DNA from: Pectobacterium peruviense
GTDB taxonomy: Bacteria; Pseudomonadota; Gammaproteobacteria; Enterobacterales; Enterobacteriaceae
Assembly: GCF_002847345.1 (NCBI RefSeq)
Contig: NZ_LXFV01000007.1
Location: 124,001-188,000 of the forward strand
Direction: 5' to 3'
DNA length: 64,000 nt
Position numbers and translations under genes: made by a program. Positions 49,396-58,041 of the stretch are shown here, one piece after another (the first letter of the stretch is position 1; each line of letters begins with the position of its first letter). The notes under the pieces are model-generated. The model saw nothing but the letters and a program-made list of their open reading frames with translations, made no database searches and had not been told where the DNA came from.

Positions 49396-51198
49396 TCACT
49401 CGCCGCGCCAGGCCAAACCACGTTCACTAAATGCCCTATCCGAATCTGGATGCGGCGGTGCGTCATCGCCCATATGAGTATCCCTCTCATGCCGACGGTC
49501 ACTTTCGGCTAACGGTGTCAGGTGTAAATGATGAGTATGCAAAGCCGCCAGCGATTCCCGATGCGCTACGCTGATAATCGCGCTGTCAGGTAAGGCAGTG
49601 ACCAATGCCTGATACACCAGTTGCTCTGTCTCAGGATCGAGCGCACTGGTCGCTTCATCCAGAAAAACAAAATCTGGCCGATGCAACAATGCACGGGCTA
49701 TCGCCATTCGCTGCTGCTCACCGCCGGATAACCGCTGCTGCCAGCGATCTTCCTCATTCAACTGTGAGGCCATGTTCGGTAATTCGCTGTCGATGAGCGC
49801 CTGTCGGCATTGTTCGTCGGTAAAATCCCGCACATTGCCGGGGTAGCACAACGCCGCTTTCAGCGTTCCCGTCGGGAGGTAGCTTTTCTGCGGTAAAAAC
49901 AGCGTGCGGCAGTGGCGAGGCAGTGCAATCGCCCCGCTACCGTGCTGCCATAGTCCGGCACAGGCGCGCAGCAGCGTGCTTTTACCCACACCGGATGCGC
50001 CGTTAATCATCCAGCGTTCACCGGGCAAGACCTGCCAGTCATCTAACGCGGTCAGCGCACGGCCATCCGGCGTTAACAGCCGCAGATTCTCGCAGGAAAA
50101 CCCAAGGCCATCGTGTTCCGTCACCCGAATAGGTGATGATGTCCGCACGCTTTTGTTCAGCGCTTCTTCCATATCCTGCAAACGCTTCGTCAGCGCCAGC
50201 CAGCGTGTGAAGGACTGATACGCCTGCATAAAATAGCTCAGCGTCGCCCCCAGAGAACCGTAAGCCATCTGAATCCGCGTTAAATCGCCAAAGGTGAGCT
50301 CGCCACGTAACAGCTGTGGCAGCGCCAATAGCGTCGGCAACGGTGAAAGAAAATGGCTAAACAGGCTCTGACCAAACGACACCTTAAAACCACGCAGCAG
50401 CACAGACAGCGCATTGTCACGCACGCGAGCGAACCGCTGAGCCAGCCGCTCGCCTTCCCGCGCCCCTCCCTGATAGAAGGCAATCTGTTCCGCGTTTTCA
50501 CGTAACTGAACGCCCAGAAAACGGAAGTCACCTTCCGCATTCTGTTGGTTCATATTCAGCTTTATCAACGCCTTACCCAGCCAGTGTGACAGCGCAACCT
50601 GAAGGATATATTCGATATAGAGGGCGTAAACCATATAACCGGATATCGCCCAGTCGCTGCCCATAAACGAGAAACGCAGTACCCCAGAAACCGACCATAG
50701 CAGCGCCGTGTACGTGACGGTGCTGATGACGACCGAGATAAGGCCGAGAAAAAAATTCAGCGAGGCCGACACCAGTTCGTTAACGTCATCGGCGATACGC
50801 TGATCGATATTCGACAGCGCACCGTCTCTCTCTATTTCGTAATAAGCCGATGTCCCCGTCCAACGCCGGATATAGTGGAGCGTCATCCAGGTACGCCAGC
50901 GCAACGCCAGATAGCCTTGACTGAGTACGTTTATCCATCTCAGCATCATCGCGCTCAAACCGAGGATGAAGCTGAAGATAAACAGCGGCTTTATTTGCTC
51001 CCAATCCAGCCCAATCAACGCATCGGTGAATTTCCCCGAGACTCGGTTCGCCTCCACGCTGATGTAGGCCGTACCCAGATTGATGCTAATAATCACCGCC
51101 AGAATAAACAGCGCCAGATACTTCTCTGGCGTCTGCCAATAGGGCATCAGAATCTGGCCGATGCCCGGTTTTGTCGTACTCGTCTCGCTTGCGTTCAT
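49396..51198 (-). CDS. ABC transporter, SbmA/BacA/YddA-like permease fused to ATPase
   Basis: 600 residues. The N-terminal part has about six membrane helices of the ABC_membrane_2 family (TLHYIRRWTGTSAYYEIE, NIDQRIADDVNEL); the C-terminal ATPase has Walker A GASGVGKST, signature LSGGEQQR and Walker B FVFLDEATSAL. Relatives include E. coli YddA and Rv1819c of Mycobacterium, an importer of peptides and cobalamin with an exporter fold; SbmA/BacA import peptides but lack the ATPase. It lies 74 bases after the receptor gene on the same strand, so it may carry the receptor ligand across the inner membrane. A C-terminal tail rich in His, Asp and Arg is unusual. Confidence 0.87.
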   Translation of the reverse strand: MNASETSTTKPGIGQILMPYWQTPEKYLALFILAVIISINLGTAYISVEANRVSGKFTDALIGLDWEQIKPLFIFSFILGLSAMMLRWINVLSQGYLALRWRTWMTLHYIRRWTGTSAYYEIERDGALSNIDQRIADDVNELVSASLNFFLGLISVVISTVTYTALLWSVSGVLRFSFMGSDWAISGYMVYALYIEYILQVALSHWLGKALIKLNMNQQNAEGDFRFLGVQLRENAEQIAFYQGGAREGERLAQRFARVRDNALSVLLRGFKVSFGQSLFSHFLSPLPTLLALPQLLRGELTFGDLTRIQMAYGSLGATLSYFMQAYQSFTRWLALTKRLQDMEEALNKSVRTSSPIRVTEHDGLGFSCENLRLLTPDGRALTALDDWQVLPGERWMINGASGVGKSTLLRACAGLWQHGSGAIALPRHCRTLFLPQKSYLPTGTLKAALCYPGNVRDFTDEQCRQALIDSELPNMASQLNEEDRWQQRLSGGEQQRMAIARALLHRPDFVFLDEATSALDPETEQLVYQALVTALPDSAIISVAHRESLAALHTHHLHLTPLAESDRRHERDTHMGDDAPPHPDSDRAFSERGLAWRGE

Positions 51199-51272
51199 GC
51201 GCCGTTTCTACCTGCTGATTCGTGTGAATGACCGTTCTCGTTATTTGTCTAACAGATTGGCCGAACGGATTA

Positions 51273-53648
51273 TCAGAACGAATACGTCCCAGTGAGACGC
51301 CACGTCCGCCCTTCCTTCACTCCGATATACAGCGGCGTCGTGCTGGTGTAGTAGATATCGCGATCGAAGACGTTATTGACGCCCAGCGTCAGCGACCAGT
51401 CAGGCTGGCGGTAAAACACCGATGCATCGGTTGATGCCGAGCTGCCGATAGTGAAGACGTTATTGGTCGGGCCGTTCTGCGTTTTCGATGAACCGCTGAT
51501 ACCGACTGATGCACCGGCACCCTGATAGCGTCCAGACTGCACTTCATAAGACGTCCACACGTTTCCAGAGTGGCGCGGCGTAATCGTGCTACGAACGGTG
51601 GTAGGATCCTTATTATCCGAGTAGGTATAGCTGGCCGTGACATCCCATCCCGGCAACAAAGAACCATTCAAATCCACGTCAAAGCCTTCGCTCTTTCTCC
51701 CCGTGGTCGCAATCGGGAAACCGTTTCTATCCGTTACCGCCAGGTTTTTTTGCTCAATGCTGAATACGGCTGTCGTCAGCGTGAGGTTGTCATCAAGCAG
51801 GTTAAACTTCAGCCCAGCTTCTTTAGACTGCCCCGTCGTTGGCGGGAGCTGGACACCAGAGCGTGAAACCTGCGCGCTGCCGCTAAAGCTATTCAGCAAG
51901 TTGGCGTAAATCGTAACGTCCGGTGTGATATCGAAGCTAATGCCGTAATTGGGGATCCACTTGGTCGCGGTATACGTAGATGCTCGCGTTCCCACCAAAT
52001 AGCTGTTGTTCCATGTCGAGCGCTTCACCGCCAGTTGGAAATGCAGGCGGTCAAAGACATCGATCTGATCCTGGAACAAGAAACCACTTTGAATCAGCTT
52101 GGACGTGTACGTCCGGCTATTCGGTTCACCGATGCTGGGGAACACCAGCGAGTCTGGGTTATACACGTTCCCATTGGTCATCAGGATAAAGCTGCCGTCA
52201 TAGCTGGCGTAGCGTTCATGCTTATAGTCATGACCGACCAACAAGGTCTGAGTGACGGGCCCGGTTTCGATTTTCCCGCGAATATCATTTTGCTGGCTCC
52301 ACGTCTGATTAGTGGATTTATAGGCCAGCGGGTGGCTGATTTTGTTGCCATTGGCGGCGATATCCAGCGTTTCGTTCATCTTCATCTGCGAAGCTGTGCT
52401 CTGGAAACCCGCTTTACTATTAAATGTCCAATCGTCGACGAGCTTTTGCTCCAATTCATAATAGGCATTCGTCGTTTTCATCTTGTTATGATCGTCTTTA
52501 TCCCCCAGACGATATTCCGGCAGCTTCTGTATTCTTCCGTTAGCGTAAATCGTCCCGGCAGGTCCCGATTTACGTGCCTGATTGACTTCCGCACCAACGG
52601 TGATCCGCGTATTGTCGTTTTTCCAGGTCAGCGCTGGGGCTAAATAATCACCGTGGTTACCGTTGTAATCAGGAAAGGAGTGCTGAGATTTCATGGTTGA
52701 GGCATTCAAACGGTAGCTGAACGCTTTATCGTCCGTGATCGCGCCGCCCAGATCGATAGCCGTTTTAAATTCACCGTAGCGCGCCGCCTCGACTTTGAGG
52801 ACATGCAACGGTTCGGTTACCGGTTTTTTACGCACAACGTTAATGGTTCCCGCGGCGGAGCTGCTCCCCGCGAGCACCGATTGTGGCCCTTTCAGCACTT
52901 CGACACGTTCGACCCCCTCAATCGCCGTGCCCTGACCAATACCGGCATTGCTGGAGCCCGACAGGCCATCCGTCGCACCGGACGTTACGGCATAGCCGCG
53001 CATCCAATACGTAGGCGCACCACGGTTTGATTGAATGGTGACCACGCTGCCCGAGTTTTTTAACGCCTCTTCCAGCGATGTGGCCTGGCGGGCAGTAATC
53101 AGCTTATTACTGATTACCTGAACCGACTGTGCCGTTTGCTGCAACGACGTGCTGGTGCGTAATGCCGAAGAGGAGGTGCCGGGGTTCAATACGGTTTCAT
53201 CTTCACTGCCTGCGCTGACGGTAATCGCTGGTAGCGTTTTATCACTCGCCTGCGCCACTTCTGCATCATTAGCGCGGGAAGAAACAATGGTCAGCGTGCC
53301 ATTACCCGTCGTCGTCAATAATAACGGCGTACCTTGCAGCAAGCGTAAAATAGCCTGACGCGTTGAATAATTGCCATTCAGCGCGGCACTCTGATAATTC
53401 GCCACCAGCGCAGGATTAAAAGAGAGCGTCTGTTTGCTTTGATTGGCGATTGCCAATAGCCCTTTTTGCAGGTCGCCAGCAGGAATAGAAAATGCCACAG
53501 TGTCATTTTCACCCGCCGCATAGACGGTCATAGGAACGGTCGTCGCCCCCACGAATAACGCAGAATTAATCGCCAACATATTAGTGAAGAATAAGCGTTT
53601 CTTAAAACCCAACCCCAGAGCGGGAGAGGCAGTATTACGTTTTTTCAT
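51273..53648 (-). CDS. TonB-dependent receptor with N-terminal signalling domain
   Basis: 791 residues. After a long signal peptide (cleavage near residue 44, TVYA) comes a secretin/TonB N-terminal (STN) domain (about 50-120), found only in receptors that signal to FecR-type anti-sigma factors. A TonB box-like LPAITVSAG, a plug with VERVEVLKGPQSVLAGSSSAAGTINVVRK, and a 22-strand barrel ending in Phe follow. It looks like a siderophore-type receptor, but the ligand cannot be read from sequence. An ECF motif lies 55 bases before the start. Confidence 0.92.
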   Translation of the reverse strand: MKKRNTASPALGLGFKKRLFFTNMLAINSALFVGATTVPMTVYAAGENDTVAFSIPAGDLQKGLLAIANQSKQTLSFNPALVANYQSAALNGNYSTRQAILRLLQGTPLLLTTTGNGTLTIVSSRANDAEVAQASDKTLPAITVSAGSEDETVLNPGTSSSALRTSTSLQQTAQSVQVISNKLITARQATSLEEALKNSGSVVTIQSNRGAPTYWMRGYAVTSGATDGLSGSSNAGIGQGTAIEGVERVEVLKGPQSVLAGSSSAAGTINVVRKKPVTEPLHVLKVEAARYGEFKTAIDLGGAITDDKAFSYRLNASTMKSQHSFPDYNGNHGDYLAPALTWKNDNTRITVGAEVNQARKSGPAGTIYANGRIQKLPEYRLGDKDDHNKMKTTNAYYELEQKLVDDWTFNSKAGFQSTASQMKMNETLDIAANGNKISHPLAYKSTNQTWSQQNDIRGKIETGPVTQTLLVGHDYKHERYASYDGSFILMTNGNVYNPDSLVFPSIGEPNSRTYTSKLIQSGFLFQDQIDVFDRLHFQLAVKRSTWNNSYLVGTRASTYTATKWIPNYGISFDITPDVTIYANLLNSFSGSAQVSRSGVQLPPTTGQSKEAGLKFNLLDDNLTLTTAVFSIEQKNLAVTDRNGFPIATTGRKSEGFDVDLNGSLLPGWDVTASYTYSDNKDPTTVRSTITPRHSGNVWTSYEVQSGRYQGAGASVGISGSSKTQNGPTNNVFTIGSSASTDASVFYRQPDWSLTLGVNNVFDRDIYYTSTTPLYIGVKEGRTWRLTGTYSF

Positions 53649-53702
53649 TTTTCCCTCGTCAATTGCTTCAAAAAATCAGTTTTTATTGGTCTTCGTATGA
53701 TT

Positions 53703-53728
53703 TGTGCAATGACGATGAAAAAGTGACA
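53703..53728 (-). promoter_or_regulatory. ECF-regulon motif, copy 2, before the TonB-dependent receptor
   Basis: On the minus strand TGTCACTTTTTC, then ATTGCACA; CAC to TTGCACA is again 16 bases. The copy is almost the same as the one at 45666 (TGTCACTTTT and ATTGCACAAA shared). The receptor starts at 53648. Confidence 0.65.
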
Positions 53729-53729
53729 G

Positions 53730-53749
53730 CGGGAAAGTCATTTTTCCCG
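53730..53749. repeat. inverted repeat upstream of the receptor promoter motif
   Basis: CGGGAAA and TTTCCCG flank GTCATT. It lies directly upstream of copy 2 of the ECF motif and may be an operator or part of the promoter's upstream region. The remainder of 53750-54062 shows no gene and no convincing Fur box. Confidence 0.4.
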
Positions 53750-54062
53750 TAATTATTTTTTCTCGGTAGAAAACAGATTGATTTGGAAAAACCTTTTCTC
53801 TGTATTTTTAAATATAAAAAATGAATCACTCTACTCTTATGAATCGTATTTTTTATCTCCCGCTAAGAAACATCCAGAAATAGCAATTTACCCATTCCAG
53901 TCAGTAACAGAACATTTCTAACTAACGATAGAAAAAAAACGTGGTTTGACTCCTGCAAATTTTGACTTAAAAACAGCACAGGACGCATCGTTCCTTTTGT
54001 TCTGCGGCCCTGGGGTATCCCGGTTCAAGCATTGTTGTGATTTACGCGATTTAAGGATGCCC

Positions 54063-54584
54063 ATGTACACAGAGGCTGTTAAAAAACCCGACTTACTGTC
54101 ACTGATATTTCGCAGCGATTATCGCTGGCTAACGGAAAGATTACGCCGCCGTATTGCCTACGGCTGTGAAGCGGAAGATGTCGCCTCAGAGGCATTTTTA
54201 CGTTTAGCCTCGCTACCAAATCTTGCCAACGTACAGGAACCGCGCGCGATGCTAACCACACTCGCCAAACGCGTACTGTATGAAAACTGGCGTCGCCGCG
54301 ATCTGGAAAAAGCCTATCTCACCGCGCTGGCGAGTAAACCTGAATTTCACCATCCGTCGCCGGAAGAGCAACAGCTGTTGATGGAGGCGCTGCTCACTAT
54401 CGATCAAGCGCTGGATGGGCTATCCACCAAAGCACGGCAGGCATTTCTGTTCAGCCAGCTTGATGGCATGACCTATGCCGACATTGCCGTACAGCTCGAT
54501 GTCTCCGCCAGTATGGTGAGAAAATATATCGCCAAAGCGCTGACCAACTGCTATCTGGCCACGCAGGACAGCAGTGACTTATAG
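54063..54584 (+). CDS. FecI-type ECF sigma factor
   Basis: 173 residues. Region 2 (FRSDYRWLTERLRRRIAYGCEAEDVASEAFLRL) and region 4 (DGMTYADIAVQLDVSASMVRKYIAKAL) are typical of iron-starvation-type ECF sigma factors. AAGGA lies five bases before the ATG at 54063; a second ATG at 54057 overlaps that site. Directly followed by the FecR-type gene. It is the likely reader of the four shared motifs, though no copy precedes its own gene. Confidence 0.9.
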   Translation: MYTEAVKKPDLLSLIFRSDYRWLTERLRRRIAYGCEAEDVASEAFLRLASLPNLANVQEPRAMLTTLAKRVLYENWRRRDLEKAYLTALASKPEFHHPSPEEQQLLMEALLTIDQALDGLSTKARQAFLFSQLDGMTYADIAVQLDVSASMVRKYIAKALTNCYLATQDSSDL

Positions 54585-54593
54585 GTGAACCGC

Positions 54594-55568
54594 ATGGCAA
54601 GACGACACATGGATGACCCGATTGCCGAACAGGCGATTGAATGGATGGTGCTGCTGCGTTCCGGCGAAGCAACACAGACCGATTACGATGAATACCGCCG
54701 CTGGCGATACGAAAACCCTCTGCATGAGCGCGCCTGCCAACGCATCGAGCAAACGCTGGGGAAATTTCAGCCTCTTCTCGCCGCACTGCCTCACGAACCG
54801 ATTCGTCAGGCGTTATTAGCACCCTCAGGTCGGCGCAAAGTCCTGCAATATGGACTGGGCATGGTGGCTGTCGCCTCGCTAAGCAGTCTGCTACTTAACC
54901 AGCATTACCCCCTGTCACCGCTTCTGTCCGATGTGAAGACTGCCACGGCACAGCGCCAGCAGGTTCCACTCAGCGATGGCAGCACGCTCATGTTGAACGC
55001 GCGTACCGCCGTCGATATCAACGTTGAACCAGAAAATACCCTTCGTCAGGTCGGCATTCTCAACGGTGGTATCTTCGCGAAGATTAAGTCGGATGCACAG
55101 CGCCCTTTTATTATTGATACCCACATGGGCAATATCGTCGCACTTCAGGCCAATGTGAACGTGCGTTATGAAAGCGGCGGCATCCACGTCGGCGTGCTGG
55201 ATAACATCGCCAAGGTGACTAACCATGCAGGGCAAAGCCTGCGCCTTCACGCGGGTCAGGGCGTCTGGTTCGATCGCTCAACGCTCTATCAGGTTGCCGT
55301 CACGCCGGAGGCAGAAAGCGCCTGGATGCAGGGTCGTCTGGAAGTCCGCGATCGCTCGCTGGCGTCGGTCATCAGCGAGCTGCGTGATTACACTCCCGGC
55401 ATTATCCGGTTAGATCCCGCTATCGCCGATCTGCGCGTCAGCGGCAATTTCCCGCTAGATAACCTGAACTACACGCTGGATTCTCTGGCGCAAACCATGC
55501 CCATCGCGATTGTGCATACCACCGATTACTGGATACATATCCGCGCCGCCGACGCCAGACGCGTATAA
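54594..55568 (+). CDS. FecR-type transmembrane sigma regulator
   Basis: 324 residues: cytoplasmic N-terminal domain (ERACQRIEQTLGKFQ), one membrane helix (about residues 85-105), FecR domain (VPLSDGSTLMLNARTAVDI) and a C-terminal STN-like region that would contact the receptor signalling domain. The ATG at 54594 has AGGTGA six bases upstream; a GTG at 54585 abuts the sigma stop. It should pass the ligand signal from the receptor to the ECF sigma factor. Confidence 0.9.
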   Translation: MARRHMDDPIAEQAIEWMVLLRSGEATQTDYDEYRRWRYENPLHERACQRIEQTLGKFQPLLAALPHEPIRQALLAPSGRRKVLQYGLGMVAVASLSSLLLNQHYPLSPLLSDVKTATAQRQQVPLSDGSTLMLNARTAVDINVEPENTLRQVGILNGGIFAKIKSDAQRPFIIDTHMGNIVALQANVNVRYESGGIHVGVLDNIAKVTNHAGQSLRLHAGQGVWFDRSTLYQVAVTPEAESAWMQGRLEVRDRSLASVISELRDYTPGIIRLDPAIADLRVSGNFPLDNLNYTLDSLAQTMPIAIVHTTDYWIHIRAADARRV

Positions 55569-55628
55569 GCGATGGCTCGCAAAGGTGGTAGTCAGGGATG
55601 GCAAGCCGCAAAAAATTTCACGCACGTG

Positions 55629-55657
55629 GTGACACTTTTCCTGCCTCGTTGCACATC
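55629..55657 (+). promoter_or_regulatory. ECF-regulon motif, copy 3, before tonB
   Basis: GTGACACTTTTC, seven bases, GTTGCACATC; CAC to TTGCACA is 16 bases. It is preceded by an A/T-rich tract (CAAAAAATTTC) that also precedes copy 4. The tonB GTG is 82 bases downstream. Confidence 0.7.
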
Positions 55658-55738
55658 GTTAATAGAGGTCATCACAATCCCGATGTTCAGGGCGGCATAA
55701 AGCGCTCAACACCGTAAGCAAGAGCAGCAGAGGAAAAC

Positions 55739-56620
55739 GTGCAACAGGCATCCGTGCAACACCTTTCATTAAACGCGCGCGTTGATGCGGCACCCGCCGC
55801 ACGGCGTGACGTCGCACCCGCACAGCCGTCGCGCAGCATGACGGTGGCAGCGCCCGCCCGGGGAGAAATGGGGAAGATTGCGCTCAGCTTTCTGACGGTT
55901 GCGCTGATCCATGCAGGTGTCGCCGCCTTACTCATCACGCGAACCACCGAATACACACCGATCAACCTGCTCAATCCAGCAGCCAGTATCAGCATTCAGG
56001 CCACGATGGTTGACGCACCGGAACCTGAACCGATTCCTGAACCGTCGCCGGAGCCACCCGTGCTGACATCAGAACAGGGTGAACGTGAAATTGCGCCCGT
56101 TCCTGAAAAGCCAGTCGTTGAGGAACAGCAAACGCCACCGCCTCCGGTCAAAAAAGAGGTTCACCAGCCGCCGGTTAAGCCAGTGGTAAAACCGCAGCCC
56201 GTCCGCCAAAAAACCACCGCCGAGCGTCAGCCTGCGGCGCGTCCGGCGCCGGAGCCGTCTCCCGCCGCACCGGAAGCGACGCCAGGCCCGCTGACGACAG
56301 CCAGCAAAGGCAATCTGATGCAGAACAGCCCGGGGGCGCAGCCTAAACAGGTCGCATCCGTTGGCTGTGTCGTCCCGCAACCTGACTACCCTCGCCGCGC
56401 CAAGCGTCTCCAGCAGGAAGGCAATGTGCTGGTTCGTCTGGTAATTAGCCCAGAGGGACGACTGATTCGACACGACATTGCTCGCAGTAGCGGCTATGAC
56501 GCCCTCGATCAGGCCGCGATTGAAGCCGTGGCGCAGGCACGCTGTACGCCTTACCGCGAAAATGGACAGGCCATTACCGTCATGACGATTCAGCCCGTTA
56601 ATTTCCGGCTGACTCACTAA
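55739..56620 (+). CDS. TonB-like energy transducer
   Basis: 293 residues from a GTG with GAGG five bases upstream. A cytoplasmic N-terminal extension of about 45 residues precedes the membrane helix (IALSFLTVALIHAGVAALLI with the conserved His of TonB). A Pro/Glu/Lys-rich spacer follows (about 93-185), then a C-terminal TonB domain (QPDYPRRAKRLQQEGNVLVRL). It is a dedicated second TonB beside the housekeeping one presumably elsewhere, and shares an operon with exbB and exbD. Confidence 0.9.
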   Translation: MQQASVQHLSLNARVDAAPAARRDVAPAQPSRSMTVAAPARGEMGKIALSFLTVALIHAGVAALLITRTTEYTPINLLNPAASISIQATMVDAPEPEPIPEPSPEPPVLTSEQGEREIAPVPEKPVVEEQQTPPPPVKKEVHQPPVKPVVKPQPVRQKTTAERQPAARPAPEPSPAAPEATPGPLTTASKGNLMQNSPGAQPKQVASVGCVVPQPDYPRRAKRLQQEGNVLVRLVISPEGRLIRHDIARSSGYDALDQAAIEAVAQARCTPYRENGQAITVMTIQPVNFRLTH

Positions 56621-56698
56621 GAAAGCACCTGCGTTGAAATAGCGCATCCGCCGTTTCGCAAACACGCCCGAATCAGGTTATTGCATAAGAGGTCATAT

Positions 56699-57439
56699 AT
56701 GAACACGTTAGATATCCACCATTTCTGGCAGCAGGGCGACGTGGTCACCCACTCGGTAGCCATCATTCTGCTCATCATGTCGCTGCTGTCATGGACGGTC
56801 ATGCTGCTCAAAGCACGACAGCTGTTCGCCTTGAACAAGAGCGTGCAATACAGTCGGAATACCTTTTGGCAGGCAACCAGCCTGCAAGAGAGCGTCGAGA
56901 AATTCGGTAAGCAGCGTTTTAACCCGTTCCGCGATCTGGTGATCGAAGGACATGCGCTGCTGAAACACCCACACAAATTCTCTTCCACGTTGGGCGGACA
57001 CGTCGATCTCAGCGACTGGCTGGTGCGCGGCCTGAGCAACACGCTGGACACCAACTCAGGCAAACTGCAATCCGGCCTCGGCACGCTGGCATCTATCGGC
57101 AGTACCGCGCCGTTTATCGGCTTGCTGGGCACCGTGTGGGGCATTTTTCACGCGCTACAAACCATCAGTACCATCGGCCAGCCCGATCTGGCTCAGGTTG
57201 CTGGCCCTGTCGGCGAAGCCTTGATCATGACGGCGTTTGGCCTGTTCGTGGCGATTCCCGCTGTACTGGGATTCAACGCGATCAACCGCCGCAATCGCAT
57301 CGTTCTGCATGCCATGAATCGCTTTGCGCACGATCTGCACGCTTACCTGCTGACTGGCGCACGCGTGGATACCAGTATTACCGACCTTAATAGTGCGGCG
57401 CGGTATGAGCCGACTCACCCCGTTGAGCGCTCCGCCTGA
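56699..57439 (+). CDS. exbB: ExbB-like proton channel protein
   Basis: 246 residues of the MotA/TolQ/ExbB family with three membrane helices; LGTLASIGSTAPFIGLLGTVWGI and ALIMTAFGLFVAIPAV are the channel helices. The ATG at 56699 has AAGAGG upstream; an earlier in-frame TTG is not supported. Confidence 0.92.
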   Translation: MNTLDIHHFWQQGDVVTHSVAIILLIMSLLSWTVMLLKARQLFALNKSVQYSRNTFWQATSLQESVEKFGKQRFNPFRDLVIEGHALLKHPHKFSSTLGGHVDLSDWLVRGLSNTLDTNSGKLQSGLGTLASIGSTAPFIGLLGTVWGIFHALQTISTIGQPDLAQVAGPVGEALIMTAFGLFVAIPAVLGFNAINRRNRIVLHAMNRFAHDLHAYLLTGARVDTSITDLNSAARYEPTHPVERSA

Positions 57440-57453
57440 AGAGGAACATAGCC

Positions 57454-57876
57454 ATGAGTATGTCATCCCCGTTTGAAAGTCAGGAAGACGCCCTGCTTAA
57501 CGACATCAACATGACGCCGTTTATTGATGTCATGCTGGTGCTGCTGATCGTGTTCATGATCACCCTGCCGGTCATTAATCATGCCGTCAAAGTGGAACTA
57601 CCGCGCGCCAGCGTCGAAAAAATCAAGAAAGATCCACAAGCTGTGGATATCGCGATTACCGCAACCGGACAAATGAACTGGAATAAAGAAGCGGTCGATG
57701 ATGCCCAACTGATCGCCAAACTCGATGCGGCCTCAGCCGAAGGCACTCACCCGAATATACGGCTGTTTGCCGATCAGGCCGTCGAATATGGTCGGGTAGC
57801 GTATGTCATGACGAATGCCCAGCAGCGTGGCCTGAGCAAAATCGATTTCGTCCTGCAACCCGCCAAAGCCCCCTGA
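57454..57876 (+). CDS. exbD: ExbD-like proton channel protein
   Basis: 140 residues with one membrane helix and the proton-carrying Asp25 in TPFIDVMLVLLIVFM; the periplasmic domain ends with KIDFVLQP. With ExbB and TonB it powers the receptor. Confidence 0.92.
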   Translation: MSMSSPFESQEDALLNDINMTPFIDVMLVLLIVFMITLPVINHAVKVELPRASVEKIKKDPQAVDIAITATGQMNWNKEAVDDAQLIAKLDAASAEGTHPNIRLFADQAVEYGRVAYVMTNAQQRGLSKIDFVLQPAKAP

Positions 57877-57886
57877 CTTCCTCTTT

Positions 57887-57922
57887 CGCTCTGGTGCTGA
57901 CAGCCTCGCCAGCATCAGAGCG
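57887..57922 (+). terminator. hairpin after exbD
   Basis: CGCTCTGGTGCTG (57887-57899) pairs with CAGCATCAGAGCG (57910-57922), 13 pairs with one G-T. No T-run; it may end or stabilise the tonB-exbBD transcript before the next ECF motif. Confidence 0.45.
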
Positions 57923-57977
57923 CATCATCTTCTCCATCATCCGAATGCCTCAGCGTAAAAAAAAGTTTCGGCCTGCG

Positions 57978-58006
57978 GTGACGCTTTTCTTTCTTCGTTG
58001 CACATC
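57978..58006 (+). promoter_or_regulatory. ECF-regulon motif, copy 4, before the tldE-like gene
   Basis: GTGACGCTTTTC, seven bases, GTTGCACATC; CGC to TTGCACA is 16 bases. 23 of 29 bases or so agree with copy 3, including the upstream A-tract. The tldE-like ATG lies 36 bases downstream. Confidence 0.7.
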
Positions 58007-58041
58007 ATGAGTAGAACACTGTCACGCATGGATACCGAATA

